Shown: positions 16,526 through 25,984 of the stretch, piece after piece
Numbering within the stretch: the stretch's first letter is position 1
Layout of the letters: the number at the start of each line of letters is the position of its first letter
NCBI GenBank assembly: GCA_050303615.1
Contig: JBNLCC010000095.1
Location: 1 to 64,000 of the forward strand
Reading direction: 5' to 3'
DNA from: CAZDXJ01 sp050303615
Lineage (GTDB): Bacteria > Pseudomonadota > Gammaproteobacteria > Methylococcales > Methylomonadaceae
DNA: 64,000 nucleotides
The notes under the pieces: model-generated
The model's database searches: none
What the model saw: the letters and a program-made list of their open reading frames with translations, nothing else
Told to the model about the DNA's origin: nothing
Position numbers and translations under genes: made by a program

Positions 16526-18243
16526 ATTTCCGCTTCCATAGTTCTGCCGAACACCCGGTACCAGATCTCCAAGTGCAGCAGCGACCACAGGCGCATAGCC
16601 ACGCCGCTGTCCGGGGAGTCGAGCGTCAAATGTTCAAGCCACGTCACCGGATTGACAAAGCTGCGCACAAAGGCGTTAGGCGAGGTCAGCGTATCTTGGC
16701 AGAAATCTCGTAGCGGACCGGCGAGCCATTGTTCTACCGGTACGGTGAAGGGCTGTTTGCGGCGTTCCAGCTGCCAAGCCGGCAAGTCCGGTGTGAATGC
16801 GTCAATGAGCATGCCCTTCGGGCGACCGCCCGCGCGTTTGCTCGCCGCAGGCAGGGAAGCGGCCAAACGGGTGACGTGTATATCCAGGAACGGCGATCGT
16901 GCTTCCAAGCTTGCGGCCATGGAAAGTTTGTCCACCCGCGCGAGGTGGTAATTGCGCATTCGATTTGCGGCTTCGAGGCGCATAATGCGGTCGAGCGCCG
17001 GCATCGTGCTCTCAGCGGGCACATGAATGTCGTCGAGGTAGCTTTCGGGAATGCCCGCCAGACTCAATTCATCGGGATGAAACACCATGGTACGTTCGAG
17101 GTAGGCGCCGATGTCATCGGTGGGGTCGTCGAAGCGCGCATAGCCACCCCAGAATTCATCTGCTCCGTCCCCGGTCAGCACCACCTTGGTCTCGTTCGCC
17201 GCGGCGCGCGACAGTGCGAGCGTGGGAACGGTGACCGGATCATGTATCGGGTCCTCAAGAGCGATGGCCGTATCGCGCAGCAGATCCGGCACCTGGCTGG
17301 CCCCGAGGATTACCGATTGATGTGTGAGGCGCAGTTTGTCGGCGAGCTTCACGGCGATGCCGTGTTCGTCCTGCCAGCCGCCAACGTCGTAACCCACTGT
17401 GAAAACGTGGGGTGGCGGCGTGTCCTGACGGGCGGCGATGGCAGCCACGATGCTCGAATCGAGTCCGCCCGAGAGAAAGATTGCGGCACGGTGGCGGTCG
17501 GGGCAACGCGATGCGATAGCACGCGAGAGATCCCGCCTGAGTTGCTCGGATCGATCGGCTTCAGCGCCCGGGTTTGGAACCTCGAACCATCGTCCTTGTT
17601 GGACCGCGCCGCGACGGCCGATGCGCATCCAACCGCCGGCGGGCAGTTGCGAGACGTTTTCGAATGCGCAGAAGTTGCCGCCGACACTTTTAAAGATCAG
17701 GCACTCGTACATGGCGTTATGCCGAATGCGCATGGGACCCGTAGCGGCGTGCAGCGAGGCGAGTGTCGACGCAAAGGCGAGCCCGCCGTTGAAGCGGCGA
17801 ATGTAGAGCGGTTTCTGGCCCCAGGCATCGCGGGCGAGCAAAACGTCGCCAGAACGTTGATCGTAGAAAGCCAGGGCAAACATCGCGCTTACCTTGCACA
17901 GACCCTTGATTCCCCTTTCCGTAAGCAAACGCAGCAGCACCGAGCCGTCGCAGTCTCCCTCGCGGCAGTGCCCGCCGAGGGATGACATCACGCGCGCCGG
18001 GTTGTACAGCTCACCGTTGAATATGAGTTGGTTGCCGGGTTTATCCCGGAAAGGTTGTCGGCCTCTTTCGGCCGAGCCCGTTACCGCAAGGCGCACCATG
18101 CCCAACCCGATGCGGCCGTCGCTCCACAGCGCAAGGCCGTCGGGTCCGCGATTACGCTGAGCGTGGCACATGGCTCGTACGGTTCGCAGTATGTTCTGCT
18201 CATTCCGGGGGACGTCGTAGATGATGCCGGCAATCCCACACAT
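16522..18243 (-). CDS. Asparagine synthetase (glutamine-hydrolysing), AsnB type
   Basis: A 573-residue class-B asparagine synthetase homologue. The start at 18243 is set by 'MCGIAG', since Cys2 must be the N-terminal glutaminase nucleophile after Met removal. 'RNRGPDG' and 'FNGELYN' complete the N-terminal amidotransferase. The synthetase half carries the PP-loop 'FLSGGLDSSIVAA' near residue 260 and 'VVLTGDGADEFWGGY'. In a biosynthetic operon such enzymes often amidate, or activate by adenylation, a non-aspartate carboxylate. Its start lies two bases after the previous stop and its end overlaps DUF6282. Confidence 0.93.
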   Translation of the reverse strand: MCGIAGIIYDVPRNEQNILRTVRAMCHAQRNRGPDGLALWSDGRIGLGMVRLAVTGSAERGRQPFRDKPGNQLIFNGELYNPARVMSSLGGHCREGDCDGSVLLRLLTERGIKGLCKVSAMFALAFYDQRSGDVLLARDAWGQKPLYIRRFNGGLAFASTLASLHAATGPMRIRHNAMYECLIFKSVGGNFCAFENVSQLPAGGWMRIGRRGAVQQGRWFEVPNPGAEADRSEQLRRDLSRAIASRCPDRHRAAIFLSGGLDSSIVAAIAARQDTPPPHVFTVGYDVGGWQDEHGIAVKLADKLRLTHQSVILGASQVPDLLRDTAIALEDPIHDPVTVPTLALSRAAANETKVVLTGDGADEFWGGYARFDDPTDDIGAYLERTMVFHPDELSLAGIPESYLDDIHVPAESTMPALDRIMRLEAANRMRNYHLARVDKLSMAASLEARSPFLDIHVTRLAASLPAASKRAGGRPKGMLIDAFTPDLPAWQLERRKQPFTVPVEQWLAGPLRDFCQDTLTSPNAFVRSFVNPVTWLEHLTLDSPDSGVAMRLWSLLHLEIWYRVFGRTMEAEI

Positions 18244-18245
18244 GA

Positions 18246-19247
18246 TCAGCGCCCTCTCCGCCAGGGCATAGCGGCTGAGCCCCATGCCAACAGTGAAACC
18301 GGTGTGACGAACTCGGTCCACTCGAGCTTGGGTGGGTGCCGCGACGTATCGAAACCCAGCGTAACGTCGATAACGCCGCTGGGGTGGCGGATACGCCATC
18401 GGTTCATGACGGGATCCGCATTGCCGAACGTGTTGGCGAGAAATGCGCACAAAGCCATTGAGGCGGAGCCCGGGAAGGAGCGATGCAGTTCGCCGTGGTA
18501 GTAGCTGGCGGCTTGCACCTCGGACCGGCTTCCTATGGAGTCGATCCTGTAGGGAATCACCTTCGGTGAATAGCCGGGCTGCGGCGCAAAGCCCGCATCG
18601 CGTGCCAAACGGATACCGGCGTCTGCGATGACGCCGGCGACATGGGCATCGACGCTTTCGGGGTCCAGCTCCGAGAACAGAAACAGATTGCCAACCAATA
18701 CAGGTCGAAAGGATATGCGTTTGCCGGCGATTTGCACATGATGATCGCCTGTAAGTCCGGCCAACGCTTTACGGGTACTCGCCGAAACCAGGAAGCGCAC
18801 CGTCCACGCATCTGCAATGTGGTGATCGCTGTTCGGGCGCAACTCGATTTTCTGTCCCGTGGAGAGGTTGACCGCGCGCCACTGCGACTGTTGGCCGCGG
18901 TGATGTCCGCCAAGCTGTGCGAGCATCGCGGAAGCCGATGACGAGTTTGAACACTCCATGGGCAGGACCGAGCCGGTCGATGGAACGACTTGCAAAAAGC
19001 GGAAACGAAACTGCGCCGGCTCCTTCTCAGACCAGACGAGCGCCACCTTGTTGTCTTGCAGTCTCAGCCCGCCGAGACCGCCATGGCCATCGTGGCCCAG
19101 CAAAATACGCAACACTTCCTTGTGGCCCCTGGCGCCCGGATGTATGTGATTTCCATCGATAACCAGGATGCGGCTGGTTCCCGAGCGCACCAACATGTAG
19201 GTTGCGGACGGTACGTGGTCCAATAAGCGGCTGAAGTGTGGAATCAA
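18246..19247 (-). CDS. DapF/PrpF-fold isomerase-like protein
   Basis: A 333-residue protein if started at TTG 19247, eight bases after AGGAAA; the longer frame to 19514 overlaps the upstream gene and is rejected. Two pseudo-symmetric halves each carry a Cys-containing helix cap: 'PMECSNSSSASAMLAQLG' in the first, and 'HRSFPGSASMALCAFLAN' in the second. These correspond to the GN-type loops of diaminopimelate epimerase and PrpF aconitate isomerase. Here the second-loop residues are Gly-Ser-Ala-Ser rather than Gly-Cys-Gly-Thr, so a one-base or non-epimerase mechanism is possible. Likely role: isomerisation of a pathway intermediate. Confidence 0.55.
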   Translation of the reverse strand: MIPHFSRLLDHVPSATYMLVRSGTSRILVIDGNHIHPGARGHKEVLRILLGHDGHGGLGGLRLQDNKVALVWSEKEPAQFRFRFLQVVPSTGSVLPMECSNSSSASAMLAQLGGHHRGQQSQWRAVNLSTGQKIELRPNSDHHIADAWTVRFLVSASTRKALAGLTGDHHVQIAGKRISFRPVLVGNLFLFSELDPESVDAHVAGVIADAGIRLARDAGFAPQPGYSPKVIPYRIDSIGSRSEVQAASYYHGELHRSFPGSASMALCAFLANTFGNADPVMNRWRIRHPSGVIDVTLGFDTSRHPPKLEWTEFVTPVSLLAWGSAAMPWRRGR

Positions 19248-19293
19248 GGTTTCTTTCCTATTTTGGTTTGAGTAGCCTGCGTCTTGGCACTTG

Positions 19294-20484
19294 CTAACAT
19301 GATTTGCCTTCAGGCGCGCGTGGCTGCAAAGTGTCCCACCAGCGGTCGAAATCTTCGTGCCGCCAGAGTTCCCAAGGCTTGCCCGTGCTTTGCAGCGACT
19401 TGCCCAAACGTGCCGCGAATGCGAGATGTGCAGTATTAATCGAACGTCGGGACTCCGCCCAGGCTGGAAGTTGGGACTCAAAATTGTTGCCGCTGCCGGC
19501 GATGGTCTCCGCAAGCGTCAGCGAATCCTGCACAGCCAGCGTTACGCCGCCGCCGATGTGGGGTACTGCGAGGTGTGCGGCATCTCCTACCAATGCCAAT
19601 CCCGATCCTACAACGGGGTTCGCGACGCCGTAAAATATGGGTTGCAGAAACAATTCCTCGGTTGCTTCCATTAACGCTGCGAGCCACGGCGGTAAACGGT
19701 CGGCACCGAGCGCTCGCAGTTCCGCTTCTATGTCATGCCGCAGCTTGCCGGAAGGTATCGACCAACGATGCGTGTCTCCATCGCGATCGGTCAGTAGCCG
19801 GACCAGCGCGCTTTCCGGGAAATTCGCATACCACATCCAATTGAGCGGCTCGTCGTCGCCGGGCAATCCATAAAGCGTAGCGTGTTCGCCGTCCATGATT
19901 ACCTTGGCCATGGCGTTACCGAACAAGCTTGCAATGGTCGCCGGTAATCGGTCGGGTAGCCGCGTCCGCGGTACCAAGCCTCGAACGGCGACATAGCCGA
20001 GGTAATGCGGCAAAAAATCCGGATCGAGCTTGGTGCGCACTAGGGAGCCGATGCCATCGGCACCGGCCACGAGGTCGAAGGCCTCCTCGTCTCGTCCGTC
20101 GATGCAAATCCGCGGTGGGCGGGTTTCAACCCGTTGTACCGGACAGTGTTCGAAGAGTGCCGTGCCATCGATGCGGCGGCGGAGAACTCCGTAAATGTCA
20201 CCCCAACCGGCGGCGTACTTGTCCACCTGCTGATCCCACAATATCTTTCCGGAGTTTCCCAGGTACAAATAACGCGAGATGTGCCTTAGGCCGTCGAGTT
20301 CCAGCGTCTGCACCAGCCAAGGAGTTAACGTCACGCCCGCACCTTGGTGGGCATGCAGGCCGGACGATCGCTCGTAGAGCGTTGTTTCGATTCCGTATCG
20401 GCGCAAGCCCCAGGCGAGAGACAAACCCGCCATACTCGCCCCGACGATCCCGATACGAAGGTTCTTGATTCCTCGTCCGTTCAC
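19294..20484 (-). CDS. FAD-dependent monooxygenase (PHBH/UbiH-like fold)
   Basis: A 396-residue group A flavin monooxygenase. 'GIVGASMAGLSLAWGL' is the dinucleotide-binding GxGxxG-type loop, 'LVAGADGIGSLVR' the DG motif, and 'GLALVGDAAHLAVPHIGGGV' the GD FAD-ribityl motif. It should hydroxylate or epoxidise a small aromatic or conjugated substrate using NAD(P)H. The GTG start at 20484 overlaps the DUF3891 stop by four bases. The 46-base gap to the next gene holds that gene's ribosome site. Confidence 0.9.
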   Translation of the reverse strand: MNGRGIKNLRIGIVGASMAGLSLAWGLRRYGIETTLYERSSGLHAHQGAGVTLTPWLVQTLELDGLRHISRYLYLGNSGKILWDQQVDKYAAGWGDIYGVLRRRIDGTALFEHCPVQRVETRPPRICIDGRDEEAFDLVAGADGIGSLVRTKLDPDFLPHYLGYVAVRGLVPRTRLPDRLPATIASLFGNAMAKVIMDGEHATLYGLPGDDEPLNWMWYANFPESALVRLLTDRDGDTHRWSIPSGKLRHDIEAELRALGADRLPPWLAALMEATEELFLQPIFYGVANPVVGSGLALVGDAAHLAVPHIGGGVTLAVQDSLTLAETIAGSGNNFESQLPAWAESRRSINTAHLAFAARLGKSLQSTGKPWELWRHEDFDRWWDTLQPRAPEGKSC

Positions 20485-21323
20485 GCTCGCTCCAGTACAT
20501 AATGCACAGGAACCGTTTCCGCCCTGTAGAAGTCCTCGAGAAATGCCTGCTGTGATTGGTAAGTTCTGGCCGGTAGCCAGCGAGCCACATAGTTGACATT
20601 TATGGGGTGCACGTCGAAGGGATAGGGGTCGATTGCCAGACGGTGTTCGTCAAGCACCGTCAGCACGAGGCGTACATCGGGTTTTCCCGGTCCGGTCGGG
20701 GCCGGTATCTCCCGGAAAACGCGATTGGCATCGGCGCCGCGGTTGCTGTTGTTTAACGGGTAGCGGTTACAGAGGAATTGCGCTAACGCGTCGCAGATTT
20801 CCACCAACTTGTAGTTCGCGTCGAGCTGCGCATCGCTATTGCAGTCACTGTACTCGGCGGACCGGCGTAGCTTTTCGATCAAAGCCTGCTTCAATTCCAT
20901 CTGCTGCTGCAGATATTTCTTGGCGATCGGGTCGTCGCTCAGATCCGTGCGGAACGAGAAGGCGCCGTTGCCGGCGGTGAACAAGCCCGTCAAGTGTTCG
21001 AGTATCAGCAGCGCGGCGTATTCGTCGACGGCCATGATGTCCTCGACCGCACTGCGATAGATCTTCGTTCTAAGCGCGCCGAGGTGGTGAAGTGTGTTGT
21101 TATGATAGTCGAGCGGTCCGCCCGCATCGCTGAGTGTCGGGCGGCATTCCCACTGCCACCAAGTGCGATCATGCTGCTGGGCGGCCAAGACGACGGAGTT
21201 CCACGGACGCGGCTTCTCGAAATCAGCATTTCCCCAATGGGCGGCAAGAAAGCCTGCTACAACGGAATGGTCAGTCTGCATCGTAGCAAATAGACGGGTA
21301 CTGTCGTAGGGTGTTACCATCAT
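20481..21323 (-). CDS. DUF3891 family protein
   Basis: A 280-residue cytosolic protein; ATG 21323 overlaps the MFS stop (ATGA). 'TDHSVVAGFLAAHWG', 'AAQQHDRTWWQWE' and the late 'DPYPFDV' are DUF3891 hallmarks. The HD-like His/Asp arrangement ('QHD') in a helical protein suggests a metal-dependent hydrolase, but the family is uncharacterised as far as I know. Tight coupling to exporter and monooxygenase places it inside the same pathway. Confidence 0.8.
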   Translation of the reverse strand: MMVTPYDSTRLFATMQTDHSVVAGFLAAHWGNADFEKPRPWNSVVLAAQQHDRTWWQWECRPTLSDAGGPLDYHNNTLHHLGALRTKIYRSAVEDIMAVDEYAALLILEHLTGLFTAGNGAFSFRTDLSDDPIAKKYLQQQMELKQALIEKLRRSAEYSDCNSDAQLDANYKLVEICDALAQFLCNRYPLNNSNRGADANRVFREIPAPTGPGKPDVRLVLTVLDEHRLAIDPYPFDVHPINVNYVARWLPARTYQSQQAFLEDFYRAETVPVHYVLERA

Positions 21324-22942
21324 GGTTCTGCTCCCGTATCTCGAGTAGGTGGAATCGCATTCAAAGGATGTTTCATCCGGGAGGTCCGACTGGACGCAAC
21401 GGACGGTTGAGTAGAACTCGTGCTGTTCCGGGTGTGCCGTAACAAGAGGCAAAGTACGAGTCCCACGGCGGAAACGCCGGCGAACAACCACATGACGGCG
21501 TTAAATCCTGCTGCAAACGCACGGCGACCAACGCTTACCGCAACCTTCCCGTTTTGCGGAAACAGCTCGTCCAGGGCTTGGATGGGATGCGCGCCGTTGA
21601 GAAAGCGTGCAAGCTGGTCATTGGCGACCGATGAGGTATCGATGTTCGCTACTCCGGCCGCGAGCGAATGGAAATCGGCCAGGCTTACGGTGCTGAGCAC
21701 ATAGCCCGCAACCGCTACGCCGGCGCTGTAGAACAGAAACGCGTATGCCGTGAACATGCCGAACCCCAGACCTTTGCGGTCAGGCGGAATAGCGCTCAGC
21801 GCAGCAAAGTTGGTTGCCGAGTAAATCATGCCGACATTTACACCGATGCACACCAAGCCGACCGAAAGCAATAGCCAATCCGCGTCCGCGCCTTCAACGG
21901 CCAAAGCCACATAGCCGCAAACTGCTGCGATATGTGCCAATACAATTGACACCTGCGGGCCGAATCGATCGTTCAGGCGGCCGGTGACGGGAGACACTAT
22001 CGCTAAGGTTAGCGTCATGAGCAACAGGATCAAGCCGCATTCATTAGGCGTGTAACCGCGAATGTTCTGCAGATAGAGCGGCATAACAAAGGCAAATGCG
22101 GCGAAACAGAACTGGAACGGCGGCCGGATAAGGCTGACCGCGAGGTACAGACGATGCCGGTATAGCCCTACATCAAGCAGCGGTACACTCGCCCGCCTTT
22201 GCCTATAAAGCAGGCCTGCCCACAATGCAGCGCCGACAAATAGCGTTACGAGGAAGCGCGGATTGGATGTCCCCCAGCTTTGGCTTTCGTTGAACGCCAG
22301 GATCATCAGGTAGAACGACACGATGCCGACAAGCGCGCTCAAGCCACTGAGAGTAACGGCTCGGTTGCCCGGATCCTGGCGACAGGCGACACGCACCAGC
22401 ACGATACTGAGCAGACAAAATGGTACATTAATCAAGAATGCCCAGCGCCAACCCCAGTGATCGACTAGGAATCCGCCGAGTATCGGCCCGATCGCCTGGG
22501 CGACGCCGGCAAACACGACCAGCAAACCGACCGCCGCGCCTTGCTGATGGGCTGAAAAAGCGTGGCTAACGAGAACGAAAATCATGCCGAACGTTCCGGC
22601 CATTCCGATACCCTGGACTAAGCGGCCCAGTACGATTACACCGGTACTTGGAGCAAAACCCGCGACTAACGAACCGATCAGAAAAGTGGCTGTACCGATG
22701 AGAAAAACCGTGCGATGACCGATCCGGTCGGCAATCGTTCCGGCCGGAATAACCAATGCCGCAAAAGTGATGGAATAAACGTTGTTGATCCACTGCAGTG
22801 TCGAAAGATTTTCGTCGTATTCGGCGCCGATCACCGGAATCGCCAGGTTTAAGATGGTCAAATCAAGATTTACGACCATCAGGGCCGTACCCAACCCGGT
22901 CAGTGCCAGCCATCGACGCTGAAATCCGAACTTACCGTTCAT
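21320..22942 (-). CDS. MFS transporter, DHA2 (EmrB/QacA) family
   Basis: A 540-residue, 14-helix drug:H+ antiporter. 'VVNLDLTILNLAIPVI' is the DHA2 motif D1, 'IADRIGHRTVFLIG' motif A, and 'RLVQGIGMAG' motif B. ATG 22942 is preceded in frame by GTG at 22945, and either could start. It is the first gene of the seven-gene operon, so it probably exports the product or gives self-resistance. The 3' end overlaps DUF3891. Confidence 0.92.
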   Translation of the reverse strand: MNGKFGFQRRWLALTGLGTALMVVNLDLTILNLAIPVIGAEYDENLSTLQWINNVYSITFAALVIPAGTIADRIGHRTVFLIGTATFLIGSLVAGFAPSTGVIVLGRLVQGIGMAGTFGMIFVLVSHAFSAHQQGAAVGLLVVFAGVAQAIGPILGGFLVDHWGWRWAFLINVPFCLLSIVLVRVACRQDPGNRAVTLSGLSALVGIVSFYLMILAFNESQSWGTSNPRFLVTLFVGAALWAGLLYRQRRASVPLLDVGLYRHRLYLAVSLIRPPFQFCFAAFAFVMPLYLQNIRGYTPNECGLILLLMTLTLAIVSPVTGRLNDRFGPQVSIVLAHIAAVCGYVALAVEGADADWLLLSVGLVCIGVNVGMIYSATNFAALSAIPPDRKGLGFGMFTAYAFLFYSAGVAVAGYVLSTVSLADFHSLAAGVANIDTSSVANDQLARFLNGAHPIQALDELFPQNGKVAVSVGRRAFAAGFNAVMWLFAGVSAVGLVLCLLLRHTRNSTSSTQPSVASSRTSRMKHPLNAIPPTRDTGAEP

Positions 22943-23637
22943 CACCGGAAGGAACGGGACGAGGTTGGCCGACGTCGAACCACATTCCGGGAAGCCGGAG
23001 CCTTAAATCGTAAGTCCCGGCATACGCCAGTATGCGGCCGCGCCAATTTACTGGCGCTCTGCCGAATGGCAAGCCCGCTGGTACAGCATCCATACTGAAA
23101 TGAAATGCGGTCTTAGCAAAAGGTATTCGAGCTATCAAATAAAACACAAATCGCCAACCGAAAAAGCATTGGTGCTGTCCTAGATCGGGTACTTGACTCC
23201 GGTCTCGGCACCTGTGCATCCTCGAGCAACAAAACCATTGCAGAAACAAGCCGGGTGCCTCGGTGGAACGGTTCAACGGCCGGCTGAGCGGGGACGAAAC
23301 CATGGTCACCGATTATAACAGCGGTTTGTAAAATTGCAATTGCCGGCGATCCTCCCCGAAAGACGTGTTTGCCCCGCTCGATTTCCGGAATGGAAAACGG
23401 GATTTGTACTTGGTGTATTCATATTTGCTCTCCCGCATAATAAGGAGGATTCGATAATTCATGTTATGTTGAAAATATATAAGATAACTTACCATCATAG
23501 TTGGAAAATTATCACCGGTTATGGAAGAATTGAAAAACTCCAATTGTAATCGTTCCATTTGATCGGATTATTGACGATTGTTATTTGGCAAATCCGATAC
23601 GCTATCAACCCGACATATAACGCCTGAACAGTGAGTA
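22943..23637. other. Divergent intergenic region
   Basis: About 690 bases between the operon's first gene (minus) and the response regulator (plus); promoters for both must lie here. A short plus-strand frame ending at 23328-23330 reads 'KPGASVERFNGRLSGDE' and faintly resembles the end of an IS481-type DDE transposase. Nothing else is recognisable. The part from 23.4 kb rightwards is AT-rich. Confidence 0.4.
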
Positions 23638-24324
23638 ATGCCGCAGAAAATTCTTATCGTTGAAGACGACCCGCGTATCTTGGCGCTGGTGGCAAAAAAC
23701 TTGGCCGCGGCCGGTTTTCGTTGCAGCACCGTGGACCATGGCGATCAGGTGCTGAGGGAACTGGCGGGTTTTAGTCCCGAGCTGATCGTGCTGGATATTC
23801 AACTGCCCGGCACGGACGGCCTCGAATTAACCCGCAGGATTCGGCGCCGCAGTCAAGTACCCATTTTATTGTTGACGGCGCGCGCCAGCGACGCGGATAA
23901 AGTGCTGGGGTTTGAAATCGGCGCGGACGATTATCTAACCAAGCCGTTCAGCGTTCAGGAACTGGTCGCCAGGATCAGGGCGCTGCTGCGCCGCACCCGC
24001 TTTGTTGCGACGGAACAGGTAATCCGCGTCGGCAACCTTACCATCGACCCCGCCAAACAACGTGTTTTGCGCGGGGGCGACGAAGTGCCGCTGACCACGC
24101 TGGAATTCGATGTACTGCATTTTCTTGCCGCCAGGGCGGGCCGTGTATACAGCCGGGAGGCGTTGATGGACCAGGTTTGGGGCGACGGCCGTGTCGTGGA
24201 TGACCGCACCATCGACAGCCTGATCAGCCGGCTCCGGCGGAAATTGGAGCCGAACCCTTCCGTTCCCGTCTATATCCAGACCGTTTGGGGCGCCGGTTAT
24301 CGGTTTCCCGAGGCCGTCGACTGA
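23638..24324 (+). CDS. OmpR/PhoB-family response regulator
   Basis: A 228-residue regulator. The receiver domain (1-115) has 'IVEDDPR', the phospho-acceptor Asp in 'LIVLDIQLPGTDGLEL', and Lys in 'DDYLTKPFSV'. The C-terminal winged helix (130-225) ends with 'TVWGAGYRF'. Its TGA overlaps the kinase ATG. It probably controls the peroxidase/YHYH genes that follow, though no binding site was identified. Confidence 0.95.
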   Translation: MPQKILIVEDDPRILALVAKNLAAAGFRCSTVDHGDQVLRELAGFSPELIVLDIQLPGTDGLELTRRIRRRSQVPILLLTARASDADKVLGFEIGADDYLTKPFSVQELVARIRALLRRTRFVATEQVIRVGNLTIDPAKQRVLRGGDEVPLTTLEFDVLHFLAARAGRVYSREALMDQVWGDGRVVDDRTIDSLISRLRRKLEPNPSVPVYIQTVWGAGYRFPEAVD

Positions 24325-25859
24325 TGTACAAGGTGCGGCTGCCAAGCTTGTTTTGGACGTTTTCCGTGGCCTTGCTTGCCGTGCTGGTGTTGGCCGCCGT
24401 GTTACAGAGTTGGGTCACGGTGACGTTGCTGACGCGGCTTAGGGTCGAGTTTGCCGGAGAAAGCGCCGCGCACCTAACCGAACAGGCCGGCAAACAAATC
24501 GCGGCATTGCAGGATCCTGTCAATAGTGGCGACATCATATCGGTGTTGCGCCGTTACCTTTCCAAGGATCCGGCTTACATATTGTTGTTCCATTCCTCGG
24601 ACGGAACACTGCTTCCCGACCGGCGGCTGCCCGGACCACAGATGCGCCGGATCGGGGCGTTATTGGGCTTGCCTGAAGGTGCGGTACCAGAGCCCGGAGC
24701 CGCCGGCGATTTTCGGCGGCCGGGTCCGCGGCTGCGGCCGCCGTCCGGTGCCGGCGATGCCGAAACCGGGCGGCCGGATCAGCTACCCGAACCCCTGCCG
24801 GACGAGGAAATAACCGCTTCCCGGTACTATCTCTTGGATCGACAGGAAGTCTCCCGCGACGGCCAGCGGCTGGGAGAGGTTATCGCAGTGTTCCGCGGCG
24901 ACAGGCAAGCGCCGTGGTCGCAGGATGACGCCTTGCCTCTGCTGCTGTTCATTCCATTGGCGCTTTTGCTTGCCGGAGGCGGCGGGATGATTTTATTGCG
25001 TCTGCTGCTAAGGCGGATTCGGCAACTTGAGTGTTTTGCCGACAAGGTTTCCGAGGGTGATTTGGTCGCCCGTATTGCAGATCCGGGGAACGACGAGATC
25101 GGCCGCTTGGGGCAACGCCTGAACCACATGGCCGAGGTTCTGCAGGAGGCGAAAACAACGGTGGAGGCCAGTGAGCGCCAGCGGCGCCAACTGCTTGCCG
25201 AGGTCTCCCACGAGCTTGGTACGCCGTTGACCTCGATCCGCGGCTATACTGAAACATTGCTGGATCCGAAGGTGCCGAAATCCGTGGAGGAAACCGCGTT
25301 GTATCTGGAAAACGTGCTGGAAGAGTCGGAAAGAATGGCGGGGTTGCTCGACGACCTCTACGATTTGGCCCATTTGGAAGCCGATCCTGCCGTTTTGACG
25401 CAAGAGCTTCTGGATTTTGCGGCGCTATGCGAGAATACCGTAAACCGTTTTGTTCCGCACTTCCAACGCGCCGATATCAATCTGGCCTGGCAAAGATGCC
25501 AAGGGCCGGTCAAAATTTTCGCCGATGGACGGCGAATGGAACAGGTTGTCGAAAATCTGTTGAACAATGCCATACGCTACGTGCCGACCGGCGGTGCCGT
25601 GACGTTTGCGCTCGAATCAGACGGCTCCCGCTGCCGGCTGCAGATCGACGATACCGGGCCGGGTGTTCCCGAACAGGACCTGCCCCGGTTGTTTCACCGC
25701 TTTTTCCAAGCCGGCGGTGCTGCAAATAAAAAAGGATCGGGACTTGGTCTGGCTATCGTCCACACCATCGTCTCCCGTCACGGCGGTACGGTTGCTGCGC
25801 AAAATTTGCGGCCGTCCGGGCTGCGCATTGTGATCGAGTTGCCCGTTGCGCAGCACTAA
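24324..25859 (+). CDS. Membrane sensor histidine kinase (BaeS/EnvZ type)
   Basis: A 511-residue kinase whose ATG overlaps the regulator's stop. TM1 lies at about 7-30, a periplasmic sensor at 31-205 with a Pro/Arg-rich insertion near 130-165, TM2 at about 208-230, then HAMP. The HisKA domain has phospho-His in 'EVSHELGTPLTSI'. The ATPase has N box 'ENLLNNAIRYV', 'DDTGPGVP' and 'GSGLGLAIVHTI'. The sensed signal is unknown; the exported peroxidase downstream hints at an envelope or oxidant cue. Confidence 0.94.
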   Translation: MYKVRLPSLFWTFSVALLAVLVLAAVLQSWVTVTLLTRLRVEFAGESAAHLTEQAGKQIAALQDPVNSGDIISVLRRYLSKDPAYILLFHSSDGTLLPDRRLPGPQMRRIGALLGLPEGAVPEPGAAGDFRRPGPRLRPPSGAGDAETGRPDQLPEPLPDEEITASRYYLLDRQEVSRDGQRLGEVIAVFRGDRQAPWSQDDALPLLLFIPLALLLAGGGGMILLRLLLRRIRQLECFADKVSEGDLVARIADPGNDEIGRLGQRLNHMAEVLQEAKTTVEASERQRRQLLAEVSHELGTPLTSIRGYTETLLDPKVPKSVEETALYLENVLEESERMAGLLDDLYDLAHLEADPAVLTQELLDFAALCENTVNRFVPHFQRADINLAWQRCQGPVKIFADGRRMEQVVENLLNNAIRYVPTGGAVTFALESDGSRCRLQIDDTGPGVPEQDLPRLFHRFFQAGGAANKKGSGLGLAIVHTIVSRHGGTVAAQNLRPSGLRIVIELPVAQH

Positions 25860-25984
25860 ATGCCATCATTTCCCCAGCTTTTGTCAAATTTCTACCACAG
25901 TTTTTCCTTAAGGTAGCTTCATCGCCGGTAACCGATTTAGGTTTTGCGGCGGGTAAAGCCAGTTAATTCCTTTAAGGAGGACTA

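Noticed and set aside
16729..17985. 418-codon plus-strand frame opposite the asparagine synthetase
   Set aside because: Antisense of a GC-rich coding gene; no protein-like motifs or ribosome site. The same holds for long plus-strand frames at 14648-15466 and 15527-16294.
22932..23309. 125-codon minus-strand frame upstream of the MFS gene
   Set aside because: Arg/Pro/Phe-biased, no motif, and occupies the expected promoter region.
23229..23330. Possible IS481-type transposase tail
   Set aside because: Only about a dozen residues ('VERFNGRLSG') look similar; too short to call.
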